A stretch of 7,817 nt of DNA from an uncultured bacterium (GTDB lineage Bacteria; Patescibacteriota; Saccharimonadia; Saccharimonadales; Saccharimonadaceae): positions 1 through 7,817 of the forward strand of contig CALMQN010000043.1 of NCBI GenBank assembly GCA_937872185.1. The letters run 5' to 3'. Made by a program: the position numbers and the translations under genes. Positions 1-6,388 of this stretch are shown here, piece by piece; position 1 is the first letter of the stretch, and every line of letters starts with the position of its first letter. The notes beneath the pieces were generated by a model that saw nothing but the letters and a program-made list of their open reading frames with translations, had not been told where the DNA came from and did not search any database.

Positions 1-356
1 CCGATTTGAAAGCACTGATTGACCGGAATCACATTACGCTAAAAACGGGTGGCATTAACGATGATTGGTATGAGGGCCTTGATGCATATCAAAGTGCCAA
101 TTATGCGACGGCGCTGACCGCCTTTCAAAAAGTGCAGAATGAATATCCCGCCAATTACTTAGTTGCCCCGCTCGCGCGTCATGCACGCGAACAGCTGGGT
201 ACCAACACCGATACGTCATCGGCATTCCAGGCACGCACCGTTGTAGTAATTGTTTTAGTCATCGTTGCGGGTATCGCGCTCGTTATCATCTTTACGGTCA
301 GTTTCTTGGTGGTGTACTTCACTCGTAAGCACCGGCGTATGGCCGCGCGTTCCTAG
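1..356 (+). CDS. C-terminal part of a TPR-like, single-pass membrane protein (possibly a trypsin-like protease)
   Basis: The reading frame is open to the left edge (GAT at 3-5, then TTG), so this is the 3' end of a longer gene; the TTG at 6 need not be a start. It ends at TAG 354-356. The visible part has one TPR-like helix pair (about nt 65-190), with motif residues such as YEGLDAY, NYATAL, F and P at TPR-like spacing. A polar linker follows, then a strongly hydrophobic helix (about nt 240-320, VVVIVLVIVAG onward) and a basic tail (TRKHRRMAARS). By the positive-inside rule the tail is cytoplasmic and the TPR part is outside. From memory, the pattern of a short LxxLI-x-NxI segment followed by one TPR and a C-terminal helix occurs at the end of secreted trypsin-like (S1C) proteases in Gram-positive-like bacteria and CPR. 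The catalytic domain is outside the window, so that identity is inference. Confidence 0.75.
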   Translation, partial: DLKALIDRNHITLKTGGINDDWYEGLDAYQSANYATALTAFQKVQNEYPANYLVAPLARHAREQLGTNTDTSSAFQARTVVVIVLVIVAGIALVIIFTVSFLVVYFTRKHRRMAARS

Positions 357-378
357 ATAAACGGAACACCTCTTGAGC

Positions 379-407
379 TTGCAAAAATGCCTGGACTGTG
401 CTATTAT
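379..407 (+). promoter_or_regulatory. Distal promoter (P1) of the DEAD-box helicase gene
   Basis: A -35 box TTGCAA (379-384) and a -10 box TATTAT (402-407) are separated by 17 bp. TG at 399-400 gives an extended -10. Transcription would begin near 414 and leave a 5' leader of about 170 nt before the helicase ATG at 583. It is seen by consensus match only. Confidence 0.65.
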
Positions 408-417
408 GAACATATTG

Positions 418-430
418 CATTCGATGAATG
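418..430 (+). repeat. Small inverted repeat at the 5' end of the P1 leader
   Basis: CATTC (418-422) and GAATG (426-430) form a perfect 5-bp stem with a 3-nt loop, which a flanking G-U pair could extend. It would lie within the first 20 nt of a transcript from P1. A stem this close to the 5' end could stabilise the mRNA, but it is short and may be chance. Confidence 0.25.
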
Positions 431-473
431 TCGAGCCTCTTTCAAAGACTAGCGCCCACTCCATACTAATGAG

Positions 474-501
474 TTATCAAGCGCGGCCACCGAAATATAA
501 T
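474..501 (+). promoter_or_regulatory. Proximal promoter (P2) of the DEAD-box helicase gene
   Basis: A perfect -10 TATAAT lies at 496-501. A partial -35 TTATCA (474-479, four of six consensus bases) lies 16 bp upstream. Transcription from here would start near 508 and give a leader of about 75 nt. P1 and P2 together suggest dual control of the helicase gene. Confidence 0.55.
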
Positions 502-518
502 CTCGCTGTTCTCTCACA

Positions 519-534
519 CTTACACTTTCGTAAG
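519..534 (+). repeat. Hairpin in the helicase leader
   Basis: CTTAC (519-523) and GTAAG (530-534) are perfectly complementary with a 6-nt loop. The hairpin lies in the shared 5' leader of P1 and P2 transcripts, about 50 nt before the start codon. The GTTAAGT that follows (536-542) could partly compete for the left arm. DEAD-box helicase mRNAs in other bacteria often carry structured, temperature-responsive leaders, but no such function is shown here. Confidence 0.3.
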
Positions 535-582
535 CGTTAAGTCTGCAAAACAGCAACAATTTATACAGAAAGGCTATTTTAT

Positions 583-1812
583 ATGGCATATCAACAGCGT
601 CGTTTTGGCGGCTCAAACAGTTCACGTCCTGCAGGAGGCCGCTCTTTTGGTGGTTCTCGTGGTGGACGCAGCGGTGGCTCACGTGGTCCTGCGAAAAAGT
701 ACATTCACCCTAGTAAATTTATCAACAAAGCAACGACCAAGGCCGACGAAGTCGTGTACGAGTCAACGCACAAATTTGCTGACTTTGCATTTGGTGCACG
801 TTTGCACGAAAACATTTCCCGTAAGGGTTACGAAGTACCTAGTGCCATTCAGGATCAGGCGATTCCGTCAGTTCTTGAAGGTCGCGATGTGATTGGCCTT
901 GCCAACACTGGTACCGGTAAGACGGCTGCATTCTTGCTGCCAATTATCGAACGTGAAACAGGCACGCAAACATCACCAACTGTGCTGATTATTGCGCCAA
1001 CTCGTGAACTTGCACAGCAAATTGACGAACAGTTCCGCGAATTTGCACAGGGATTGAACCTGTACTCGGCATTGATTGTCGGTGGTGTCAGCGTTGATCG
1101 CCAAATGCGCGACCTGAAGCGTCGTCCGCAGTTTATTATTGGTACACCAGGACGCCTGAAAGACCTGATTAACCGTCGATTGATCCCACTTGATCGTATG
1201 ACGACATTGGTTTTGGACGAAGCTGACCGTATGCTGGACATGGGCTTCTTGCCTGACATCCGTGCCATCGTAAACGGTATGCCGGTTGAACGTCAGACAT
1301 TGTTCTTTAGTGCAACAATTACGCCTGAGATTCAAGCATTGGTTAACACCTTCCTGAAAGACCCAGTAACCGTATCGGTTCGCACCAGCGAAACCAGTGA
1401 ACATGTTGAACAGACAGTGATTGAAGCACGTGATAAAACGCATAAACTTGAATTGTTGACCGAAATGCTTAAGGGTGCTGATTACGACAAGGTACTTGTC
1501 TTTGGTGAAACCAAGTTCGGCGTTCAACGTTTGAGCGACCACTTGGACAACAGCGGTATTCCGTCTGTTGCGATTCACGGTAACAAGAACCAGTCACAAC
1601 GCCAGCGCGCGTTGAAGCAGTTCAAGGACGAACGTGTCCGCGTATTAGTTGCAACTGACGTTGCTGCACGTGGCCTGGACATCCCCAACGTATCGCACGT
1701 GATCAACTTTGACACGCCGCAAAACTACGAAGATTACATTCACCGTATTGGCCGAACCGGTCGTGCTGGTGCAAGCGGTAAAGCCCACACCTTCATTGAT
1801 ATCCAACGCTAA
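583..1812 (+). CDS. DEAD-box ATP-dependent RNA helicase with RG-rich N-terminus
   Basis: A 409-aa superfamily 2 RNA helicase that unwinds RNA duplexes with ATP in the cytoplasm, for example in ribosome assembly, mRNA decay or cold adaptation. Nearly all motifs are visible: Q motif (about 82-96), motif I ANTGTGKT (107-114), Ia PTRELA (139-144), Ib TPGR (188-191), II DEAD (212-215), III SAT (243-245), IV around VLVFGET (304-310), V ATDVAARGLDIP (357-368) and VI HRIGRTGR (387-394). All key catalytic residues are intact. Residues 1-40 are rich in Gly, Arg and Ser with RGG-like repeats, probably an extra RNA-binding tail. The protein stops 15 residues after motif VI, so the common basic C-terminal extension is missing. 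The ATG at 583 is supported by GAAAGG at 568-573 (9-nt spacing). The gene has its own promoters and terminator, so it is probably monocistronic. It is RhlE/CsdA-like, but I cannot choose between subfamilies. Confidence 0.96.
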   Translation: MAYQQRRFGGSNSSRPAGGRSFGGSRGGRSGGSRGPAKKYIHPSKFINKATTKADEVVYESTHKFADFAFGARLHENISRKGYEVPSAIQDQAIPSVLEGRDVIGLANTGTGKTAAFLLPIIERETGTQTSPTVLIIAPTRELAQQIDEQFREFAQGLNLYSALIVGGVSVDRQMRDLKRRPQFIIGTPGRLKDLINRRLIPLDRMTTLVLDEADRMLDMGFLPDIRAIVNGMPVERQTLFFSATITPEIQALVNTFLKDPVTVSVRTSETSEHVEQTVIEARDKTHKLELLTEMLKGADYDKVLVFGETKFGVQRLSDHLDNSGIPSVAIHGNKNQSQRQRALKQFKDERVRVLVATDVAARGLDIPNVSHVINFDTPQNYEDYIHRIGRTGRAGASGKAHTFIDIQR

Positions 1813-1827
1813 GTTGGAAAAGTCACA

Positions 1828-1864
1828 AAAACATAGCTCTTTACGGGGCTATGTTTTGTTTTCT
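1828..1864 (+). terminator. Rho-independent terminator of the helicase gene
   Basis: The left arm AAAACATAGCTC (1828-1839), a 6-nt loop (1840-1845) and the right arm GGGCTATGTTTT (1846-1857) form a 12-bp stem with one G-U pair. A T-rich tail follows to 1864. It begins 15 nt after the helicase stop codon. It ends just before the gatC -10 box, so it also insulates the next operon. Confidence 0.88.
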
Positions 1865-1869
1865 TGAGG

Positions 1870-1875
1870 TATAAT
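1870..1875 (+). promoter_or_regulatory. -10 element of the gatCAB operon promoter
   Basis: A perfect TATAAT lies only 7 nt before the gatC ATG at 1883. No good -35 is seen at 16-18 bp, because that region is the right arm of the upstream terminator hairpin; there is also no TG extension. A start site 6-7 nt downstream would fall at or next to the ATG, giving a leaderless mRNA. No Shine-Dalgarno sequence is present before gatC. Confidence 0.6.
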
Positions 1876-1882
1876 AGACTGC

Positions 1883-2173
1883 ATGACACAGATATCTCGT
1901 GATGACGTGCAACACTTGGCACAGCTAAGTAGTTTGGCTTTGGGTGATGACGAGATTGATAGCCTGCGCGCGGATATTGAGAATATCTTGGGCTACGTTG
2001 AACAACTGGGCGGCCTTGATACGAGTGGTGTTGAGCCAACCTATCAAGTGACTGACCTGGAAAATGTGTGGCGAGATGACACGATTGACGATTACGGTAT
2101 TGACCGGGCGGCACTGATTGCCCTTGCCCCTGATTCTATGGCAGATCAGATTAAGGTACCAAAGGTGTTATAG
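1883..2173 (+). CDS. gatC: Asp/Glu-tRNA amidotransferase subunit C
   Basis: GatC (96 aa) is the small subunit of GatCAB. It wraps around GatA and GatB and stabilises the complex, which amidates Glu-tRNA(Gln) and/or Asp-tRNA(Asn). Family features: the N-terminal ISRDDVQHLAQLSSLAL helix (4-20), a second helix ending in YVEQL (38-42), LDTSGVEPTYQV (45-56), NVWRDD (61-66) and the C-terminal KVPKVL (91-96). Its length matches the usual 90-100 aa. ATG 1883 gives the expected family N-terminus, although it has no ribosome binding site and lies just after the -10 box. TAG at 2171-2173 directly abuts the gatA ATG, so translation is probably coupled. Confidence 0.95.
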   Translation: MTQISRDDVQHLAQLSSLALGDDEIDSLRADIENILGYVEQLGGLDTSGVEPTYQVTDLENVWRDDTIDDYGIDRAALIALAPDSMADQIKVPKVL

Positions 2174-3547
2174 ATGAGTACTATTGCTGATTTTATTAAC
2201 AAAAATGCCCGCCAGAACGTGCTGGATGCACTGGCGAAGGCCAAAGATAACGAGTCGTATCATGCGCTACTGAGCCTGACTGAAGCGCGCGCGTTGGAGC
2301 GCGCCGATGCGGTTGACCGTGGTGAAATTACAGGCAGGCTTGCTGGTGTTCCGTTTGTTGTGAAGGATAATTTTTTGGCGTATGGCGCACCAACAACTGC
2401 CGCTAGCAAGATGCTGGAATCGTTTAATGCTCCGTTGCAGGCGACTGCTGTTGAAAAGCTAGAGGCAGAGGGCGCGATTTGTATTGGCAAAGCAAACTTG
2501 GACGCTTTTGCGCATGGTGGTAGCACCGAAAACTCAGCTTTTGGTCCTACGAAAAATGCAATTGATCAAACACGCGTTGCCGGTGGCAGCAGCGGCGGTT
2601 CGGCTGTGGTAACGGCGCTTGATATCGTGCCATTCGCACTGGGCAGTGACACTGGCGGTTCGATTCGTCAGCCAGCCAGTTTTAATGGAGTAGTTGGGGT
2701 GAAGCCAACCTATGGTACCGTCAGTCGATATGGTGTCGTGGCTATGGCCAGTAGCACCGATACGATTGGTACCTTTGCGACGAATGCGGCTGACGCGGCG
2801 CTTATTATGGATATTATTTCCGGACGTGATAGCAAAGACATGACGACTTTGCCAGATTTCTTTGCGACGATCACTGAGGCCCCAGCGCCACTCAAAATTG
2901 GTTTGATTAAAGAATTCATGTCACCAGAAGTCGATCAGGATGTGCGTGATCGGGTGAATGAATACGCTGACAAATTGAAGACAGCAGGTCACCAGATCGA
3001 TGATGTGAGTTTGCCGATCGTGTCGCTGACACTTGCGATGTATTACATCATTGTCCCTGCCGAAATCAGCAGTAACTTGGCGCGCTATGACGGTATTCGT
3101 TATGGTCGACGCAGCCAAGGCGTGCAGACGCTTGCCCAGTTGTATGGCCGCAGTCGCGACGAAGGATTTGTCACCGAAAACAAGCGGCGTATTATGATCG
3201 GCAGTTACGTGCTGTCCAGCGGGTTCTTTGACGCATATTATTTGCAGGCTCAAAAAGCGCGAACGCTGCTTATCAATGAATTCAACGAATTATTTAAAAC
3301 CTATGATGTTTTGATTGGTCCGGTTGCACCGACACCAGCATTCTTGTTAGGTGAAAATACCGGAGACCCAATCAAGATGTATTTGGCTGATATTATGACT
3401 GTCCCGGCATCACTGGCGGGGTTACCGGCCATCAGCGTGCCTGCAGGAACATCAACCGCGGGGCTTCCAATCGGTGTGCAATTGATGGGACAGCGCCGAA
3501 GCGACGCAATGCTGCTTTCCTTAGCTGAATCGATGGAGCAAAAGTAA
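2174..3547 (+). CDS. gatA: Asp/Glu-tRNA amidotransferase subunit A (amidase family)
   Basis: GatA (457 aa) is the glutaminase subunit of GatCAB. It releases ammonia from glutamine, and the ammonia is channelled to GatB for tRNA amidation. The amidase-signature Lys/cis-Ser/Ser triad is visible: K64 in VVKDN, S139 in GGSSGGSA (137-144) and S163 in SDTGGSIRQPA. The 24-residue gap between the two serines matches known family members. The C-terminal LPIGVQLMG (431-439) is canonical. The protein ends soon after it (SLAESMEQK), about 25 residues shorter than typical GatA of about 485 aa, so the usual short tail is absent. AAAGGTG (2161-2167), within the end of gatC, is the ribosome binding site. The stop codon overlaps the next start as TAATG. 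Confidence 0.96.
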   Translation: MSTIADFINKNARQNVLDALAKAKDNESYHALLSLTEARALERADAVDRGEITGRLAGVPFVVKDNFLAYGAPTTAASKMLESFNAPLQATAVEKLEAEGAICIGKANLDAFAHGGSTENSAFGPTKNAIDQTRVAGGSSGGSAVVTALDIVPFALGSDTGGSIRQPASFNGVVGVKPTYGTVSRYGVVAMASSTDTIGTFATNAADAALIMDIISGRDSKDMTTLPDFFATITEAPAPLKIGLIKEFMSPEVDQDVRDRVNEYADKLKTAGHQIDDVSLPIVSLTLAMYYIIVPAEISSNLARYDGIRYGRRSQGVQTLAQLYGRSRDEGFVTENKRRIMIGSYVLSSGFFDAYYLQAQKARTLLINEFNELFKTYDVLIGPVAPTPAFLLGENTGDPIKMYLADIMTVPASLAGLPAISVPAGTSTAGLPIGVQLMGQRRSDAMLLSLAESMEQK

Positions 3548-3966
3548 TGGATCAAACGATTATCTTTCTGTTTGCTGCAATTATTATTATCGGCGGTTTG
3601 TTGTTTGCGTTCATGAGCCTTAGCAAAAAGGGCATGCGACATTTGGACGTCGATCGATACCGGGTGAAATGGTTGGCAATTGAACAACAGCTGAAGCGTG
3701 ATCAACCCGCCAGTTTTAGCATGGCGGTACTAAACGCCGACAAGCTGTTGGACCAAGCGCTAAAAGAACGCGGTCTGCTGGGCCAGACAATGGCCGAGCG
3801 TATGAAGAACGGCGCCAAGATGTTAAGTAATCGAAATAATGTTTGGACGGCTCACAAATTGCGCAATCAAATTGCACATGAGCCCGACGCGAATGTGACG
3901 TTCGACCAGGCGCGTTACGCACTTGCTTATTTTAAGCAGGCGCTGAAAGATATAGGAGCAATTTAA
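3547..3966 (+). CDS. Membrane-anchored HEPN-like protein with RNxxxH motif, inside the gat operon
   Basis: A 139-aa protein of unknown function. Residues 4-23 form one hydrophobic helix (IIFLFAAIIIIGGLLFAF) followed by SKKGMRH, which predicts an outside N-terminus and a cytoplasmic C-terminal domain. Residues 54-137 look all-helical: helix 1 with AVLNADKLLDQAL (60-72), helix 2 with TMAERMK (81-87), helix 3 with WTAHKLRNQIAHEPD (100-114) and helix 4 with FDQARYALAYFKQAL (119-133). R106-N107-x3-H111 fits the Rx4-6H signature of HEPN ribonucleases, including the R-N-x3-H form. From memory, similar proteins with RNxIAHE occur in many CPR genomes as hypotheticals. Its ATG overlaps the gatA stop by 1 nt (GGAG at 3535-3538) and its stop overlaps the gatB ATG, so it is firmly within the operon. 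The gene is certain; the HEPN assignment is motif-based inference, and RNase activity is unproven. Confidence 0.9.
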   Translation: MDQTIIFLFAAIIIIGGLLFAFMSLSKKGMRHLDVDRYRVKWLAIEQQLKRDQPASFSMAVLNADKLLDQALKERGLLGQTMAERMKNGAKMLSNRNNVWTAHKLRNQIAHEPDANVTFDQARYALAYFKQALKDIGAI

Positions 3967-5423
3967 TGATTGACGAAGAAACACTGCAAAAATACGACAT
4001 GACGATTGGTATTGAATGCCACGTCCAGTTGGCGACAACCACAAAATTATTTAGTGGTGCTGATAACGACGCACGCGAGGCTGCGCCGAATACAGTAGTC
4101 AACCCGATTGATTTTGGGCTACCGGGCATGTTGCCTGTGTTGAACCGCGAGGCGGTCAATCTGGCGATCAAGGCAGGCAAGGCACTGAACAGTGAAATTG
4201 CGCATGTCAGCCGGTTTGATCGAAAGCATTATTTTTATCCGGATCTTCCGAAAGGCTATCAGACGACGCAGATGTATCACCCAATTATTATTGGGGGCCA
4301 TGTTGACGCACCACTTGAAGACGGCACGACCGTCACTGTTCGCATTCATCATGCGCACATGGAAGAGGATGCCGGTAAGTTGACGCACTTTGGTGATTAC
4401 AGCCTGGTCGATTTGAACCGCGCTGGGACACCGTTAATTGAAATTGTGTCAGAACCTGATATTCATTCACCGGCGGCCGCCAAAGCATACGCGACGGAAC
4501 TGTATCGTTTGATGACATATGCCGGCGTGACGAACGGAGATTTGTATCATGGTAATATGCGTTTTGATGTTAATATTTCGATTGCACCAAAAGGCGCGTT
4601 AGAGCTAGGAACTCGTGCGGAAGTAAAGAACCTAAACTCGTTTAGAAGTGTCGAACGCGCGGCTGAACATGAGTTCCGTCGTCAAGTTGAGCAATTGGAA
4701 AAAGGCGAACGCATTGTGCAAGAAACACGCGGTTGGGACGATGCCAAGCAAAAAACCAGCAGCCAGCGTAGTAAAGAAGACGCACAGGATTATCGTTACA
4801 TGCCTGATGCCGATATTCCACCGATTGTTTTGGAGGATGCTGAAATTGCGGAGATCCAGGCGACCGTGCCACATTTGCCACCTTATTTCCGCGCGCAGTG
4901 GAACGAGGCAGGTTTTAATAAAGATATCATCGACGCGCTATTGCTGTCACAAAGTTCGGCCGAGCTTATCGAACGTATCCGCTTGTCGTCAGATGCTGAC
5001 ATTGCGAAACGGGTTGGGTTTTGGTTTTTGAAATTAGTCAGCAAAGACGATGCCGAGGACGGACCTTTGCGGGTGGCGACTGCTGATGTAGCGGATAATT
5101 ACTATATCGAACTTGCTACCATGGTCCAGGACGGAAAACTTAACTCTAACGCCGGCGACGCTGTGTTTGAAGAGATGAATAAAACGGGTGAAGCGCCAAC
5201 GGTGATTGCTGAGCGACTAAACCTGATCCAGGTGAGTGACGAAGGCGCTATTGCGGCAATCGTCGATGAGGTATTGGCCGATCCGGCGTCAGCACAGGCC
5301 GTAACAGACCTGCGTGCGGGTAACGACAAGGTCATTGGGTTCTTGGTCGGGCAGGTTATGAAGAAATCACAAGGCAAAGCTAACCCAGCGCTGGCGCAAA
5401 AACTAATCCGCGAAAGGCTATAA
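3966..5423 (+). CDS. gatB: Asp/Glu-tRNA amidotransferase subunit B
   Basis: GatB (485 aa) is the tRNA-binding and kinase/transamidase subunit of GatCAB. It phosphorylates the misacylated Glu or Asp on tRNA and amidates it with ammonia from GatA. Family motifs: GIECHVQL (15-22), DRKHYFYPDLPKGYQ (85-99), HMEEDAGK (131-138), DLNRAGTPLIEIVSEPDI (149-166), RFDVNISI (199-206), EVKNLNSFR (219-227), QETRGWD (252-258) and the RSKEDAQDYRYMPD region (268-281). The C-terminal YqeY-like tRNA-binding tail ends with FLVGQVMKKSQGKANP (459-474). The length is normal. The KLFSG segment (27-31) has no cysteines, so the zinc-binding cysteines found in some GatB proteins are missing. RFDVN replaces the more common RCDAN. 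The start overlaps the previous stop (TAATG), with AGGAG at 3954-3958 and 7-nt spacing. Confidence 0.97.
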   Translation: MIDEETLQKYDMTIGIECHVQLATTTKLFSGADNDAREAAPNTVVNPIDFGLPGMLPVLNREAVNLAIKAGKALNSEIAHVSRFDRKHYFYPDLPKGYQTTQMYHPIIIGGHVDAPLEDGTTVTVRIHHAHMEEDAGKLTHFGDYSLVDLNRAGTPLIEIVSEPDIHSPAAAKAYATELYRLMTYAGVTNGDLYHGNMRFDVNISIAPKGALELGTRAEVKNLNSFRSVERAAEHEFRRQVEQLEKGERIVQETRGWDDAKQKTSSQRSKEDAQDYRYMPDADIPPIVLEDAEIAEIQATVPHLPPYFRAQWNEAGFNKDIIDALLLSQSSAELIERIRLSSDADIAKRVGFWFLKLVSKDDAEDGPLRVATADVADNYYIELATMVQDGKLNSNAGDAVFEEMNKTGEAPTVIAERLNLIQVSDEGAIAAIVDEVLADPASAQAVTDLRAGNDKVIGFLVGQVMKKSQGKANPALAQKLIRERL

Positions 5424-5425
5424 CA

Positions 5426-6319
5426 ATGAAACGACCAACCAAGGCAATTATTGCAGCAGCCGGATTCGGAACGCGCTTTTTGCCACAAACAAAAGCAATG
5501 CCCAAAGAGATGCTCCCAATCATCGACAAGCCGATTATTCAGATTGTTGTCGAAGAGTTAGTCGAAGCGGGTATAAAGGATATTATTATCGTTGGTAGTA
5601 GCAATAAACGTTCGATCGAAGATCATTTTGATGAGCCGAACGAAGATTTGTTAGTTAATCTGCGCGCTGGTGGTGAAAAGAAGGCACCGTTAATCGAAAT
5701 GCTGGGTGAATTATCGAGTCTAGCGAATTTTATTTATATTCGCCAAAAGGGGCCCTACGGCAATGCTACGCCGATCTTATGTGCGGCGCACTTAATGACC
5801 GCTGACGAACCATTTATCTATACTTGGGCTGATGATTTTTTCGTGGCTACGCCCAGCCGAACGCAGCAATTGATTGAAACATCACAAACACATGGAGGAT
5901 CGGTGTACGCATGTAAGACTGTAGAAGTTGATGGTGAATACAGCAAGTATGGCATTATCGCGGGTGAGCATATCGCCGATGCGACAATGAAAGTAACAAA
6001 AATTGTTGAAAAACCCGGCAAAGAGAATGCGCCATCTGCGCTTGCGAGCGTGAGCAGCTACCTTCTTGATTCGTCAATCCTGCCGTATATTGAAACAGCA
6101 GCAAATGAATTTGATGGCAATGGTGAGTTTACTATCCAACCTATCATGCAGCAGATGATCGACGAAGGCCATCCGTTTTACGCGCGTGAGATTACTGACG
6201 GGATGTATTACGACACGGGTGATAAGTTGGAATACCTGAAGACGGTGATTGATTTTGGGCTACGCCATGAAGAACTGGGCCCAGAACTGCGCGAGTATAT
6301 CGAGAACCGCTTACGCTAG
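5426..6319 (+). CDS. galU: UTP-glucose-1-phosphate uridylyltransferase family (GalU-like)
   Basis: A 297-aa cytoplasmic nucleotidyltransferase that by family makes UDP-glucose from UTP and glucose-1-phosphate for glycan or envelope synthesis. The nucleotide-binding loop AAGFGTRFLP (11-20), K23, PKEMLP (26-31), VEKP (194-197), GEFTIQ (233-238) and YDTGDKLEY (262-270) are GalU-like, and the length is typical. Two sites differ from E. coli GalU: GPYGNATP (109-116) stands where GLGHA is usual, and WADD (134-137) stands where LPD is usual, with D136 or D137 as the probable metal ligand. From memory, similar variants are common in CPR GalU-like proteins. The exact sugar phosphate is therefore uncertain. 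The ATG lies 2 nt after the gatB stop with GAAAGG at 5412-5417, so it is probably the last gene of the gat operon. No clear terminator follows. Confidence 0.88.
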   Translation: MKRPTKAIIAAAGFGTRFLPQTKAMPKEMLPIIDKPIIQIVVEELVEAGIKDIIIVGSSNKRSIEDHFDEPNEDLLVNLRAGGEKKAPLIEMLGELSSLANFIYIRQKGPYGNATPILCAAHLMTADEPFIYTWADDFFVATPSRTQQLIETSQTHGGSVYACKTVEVDGEYSKYGIIAGEHIADATMKVTKIVEKPGKENAPSALASVSSYLLDSSILPYIETAANEFDGNGEFTIQPIMQQMIDEGHPFYAREITDGMYYDTGDKLEYLKTVIDFGLRHEELGPELREYIENRLR

Positions 6320-6321
6320 TA

Positions 6322-6350
6322 TTGTATACGGCGCCAATACGTGATATAAT
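6322..6350 (+). promoter_or_regulatory. Promoter of the ytxG-like/ytxH pair
   Basis: The -35 TTGTAT (6322-6327, three of six consensus bases), a 17-bp spacer and a perfect -10 TATAAT (6345-6350) are seen, with TG at 6342-6343 as an extended -10. Transcription would start near 6357 and leave a leader of about 30 nt containing the AAGGAG ribosome binding site. No terminator separates it from galU, so read-through from upstream is also possible. Confidence 0.7.
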
Positions 6351-6388
6351 AGTAATATAACGATAACCAACACAAAAAAGGAGCAATC

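Noticed and set aside
973..1578. 201-codon ORF on the minus strand
   Set aside because: It lies wholly inside the DEAD-box helicase, whose conserved motifs cover the region; the translation shows no recognisable domain.
3547..3966. HEPN-type toxin-antitoxin module
   Set aside because: No MNT nucleotidyltransferase or other small antitoxin is adjacent; the neighbours are gatA and gatB, so a classic toxin-antitoxin pair is not supported.
4648..5031. 127-codon plus-strand ORF in another frame of gatB
   Set aside because: It is overlapped by strongly conserved GatB coding sequence, and its Cys/Arg/His-rich product looks like a frame shadow.
5102..5488. 128-codon minus-strand ORF over the gatB-galU junction
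   Set aside because: It is antisense to two well-supported genes with no ribosome binding site or known domain.
6324..6340. Dyad around GGCGCC in the ytxG promoter spacer, considered as an operator
   Set aside because: The arms GTAT and ATAC are placed asymmetrically around the GGCGCC core and the match is too short to call an operator.
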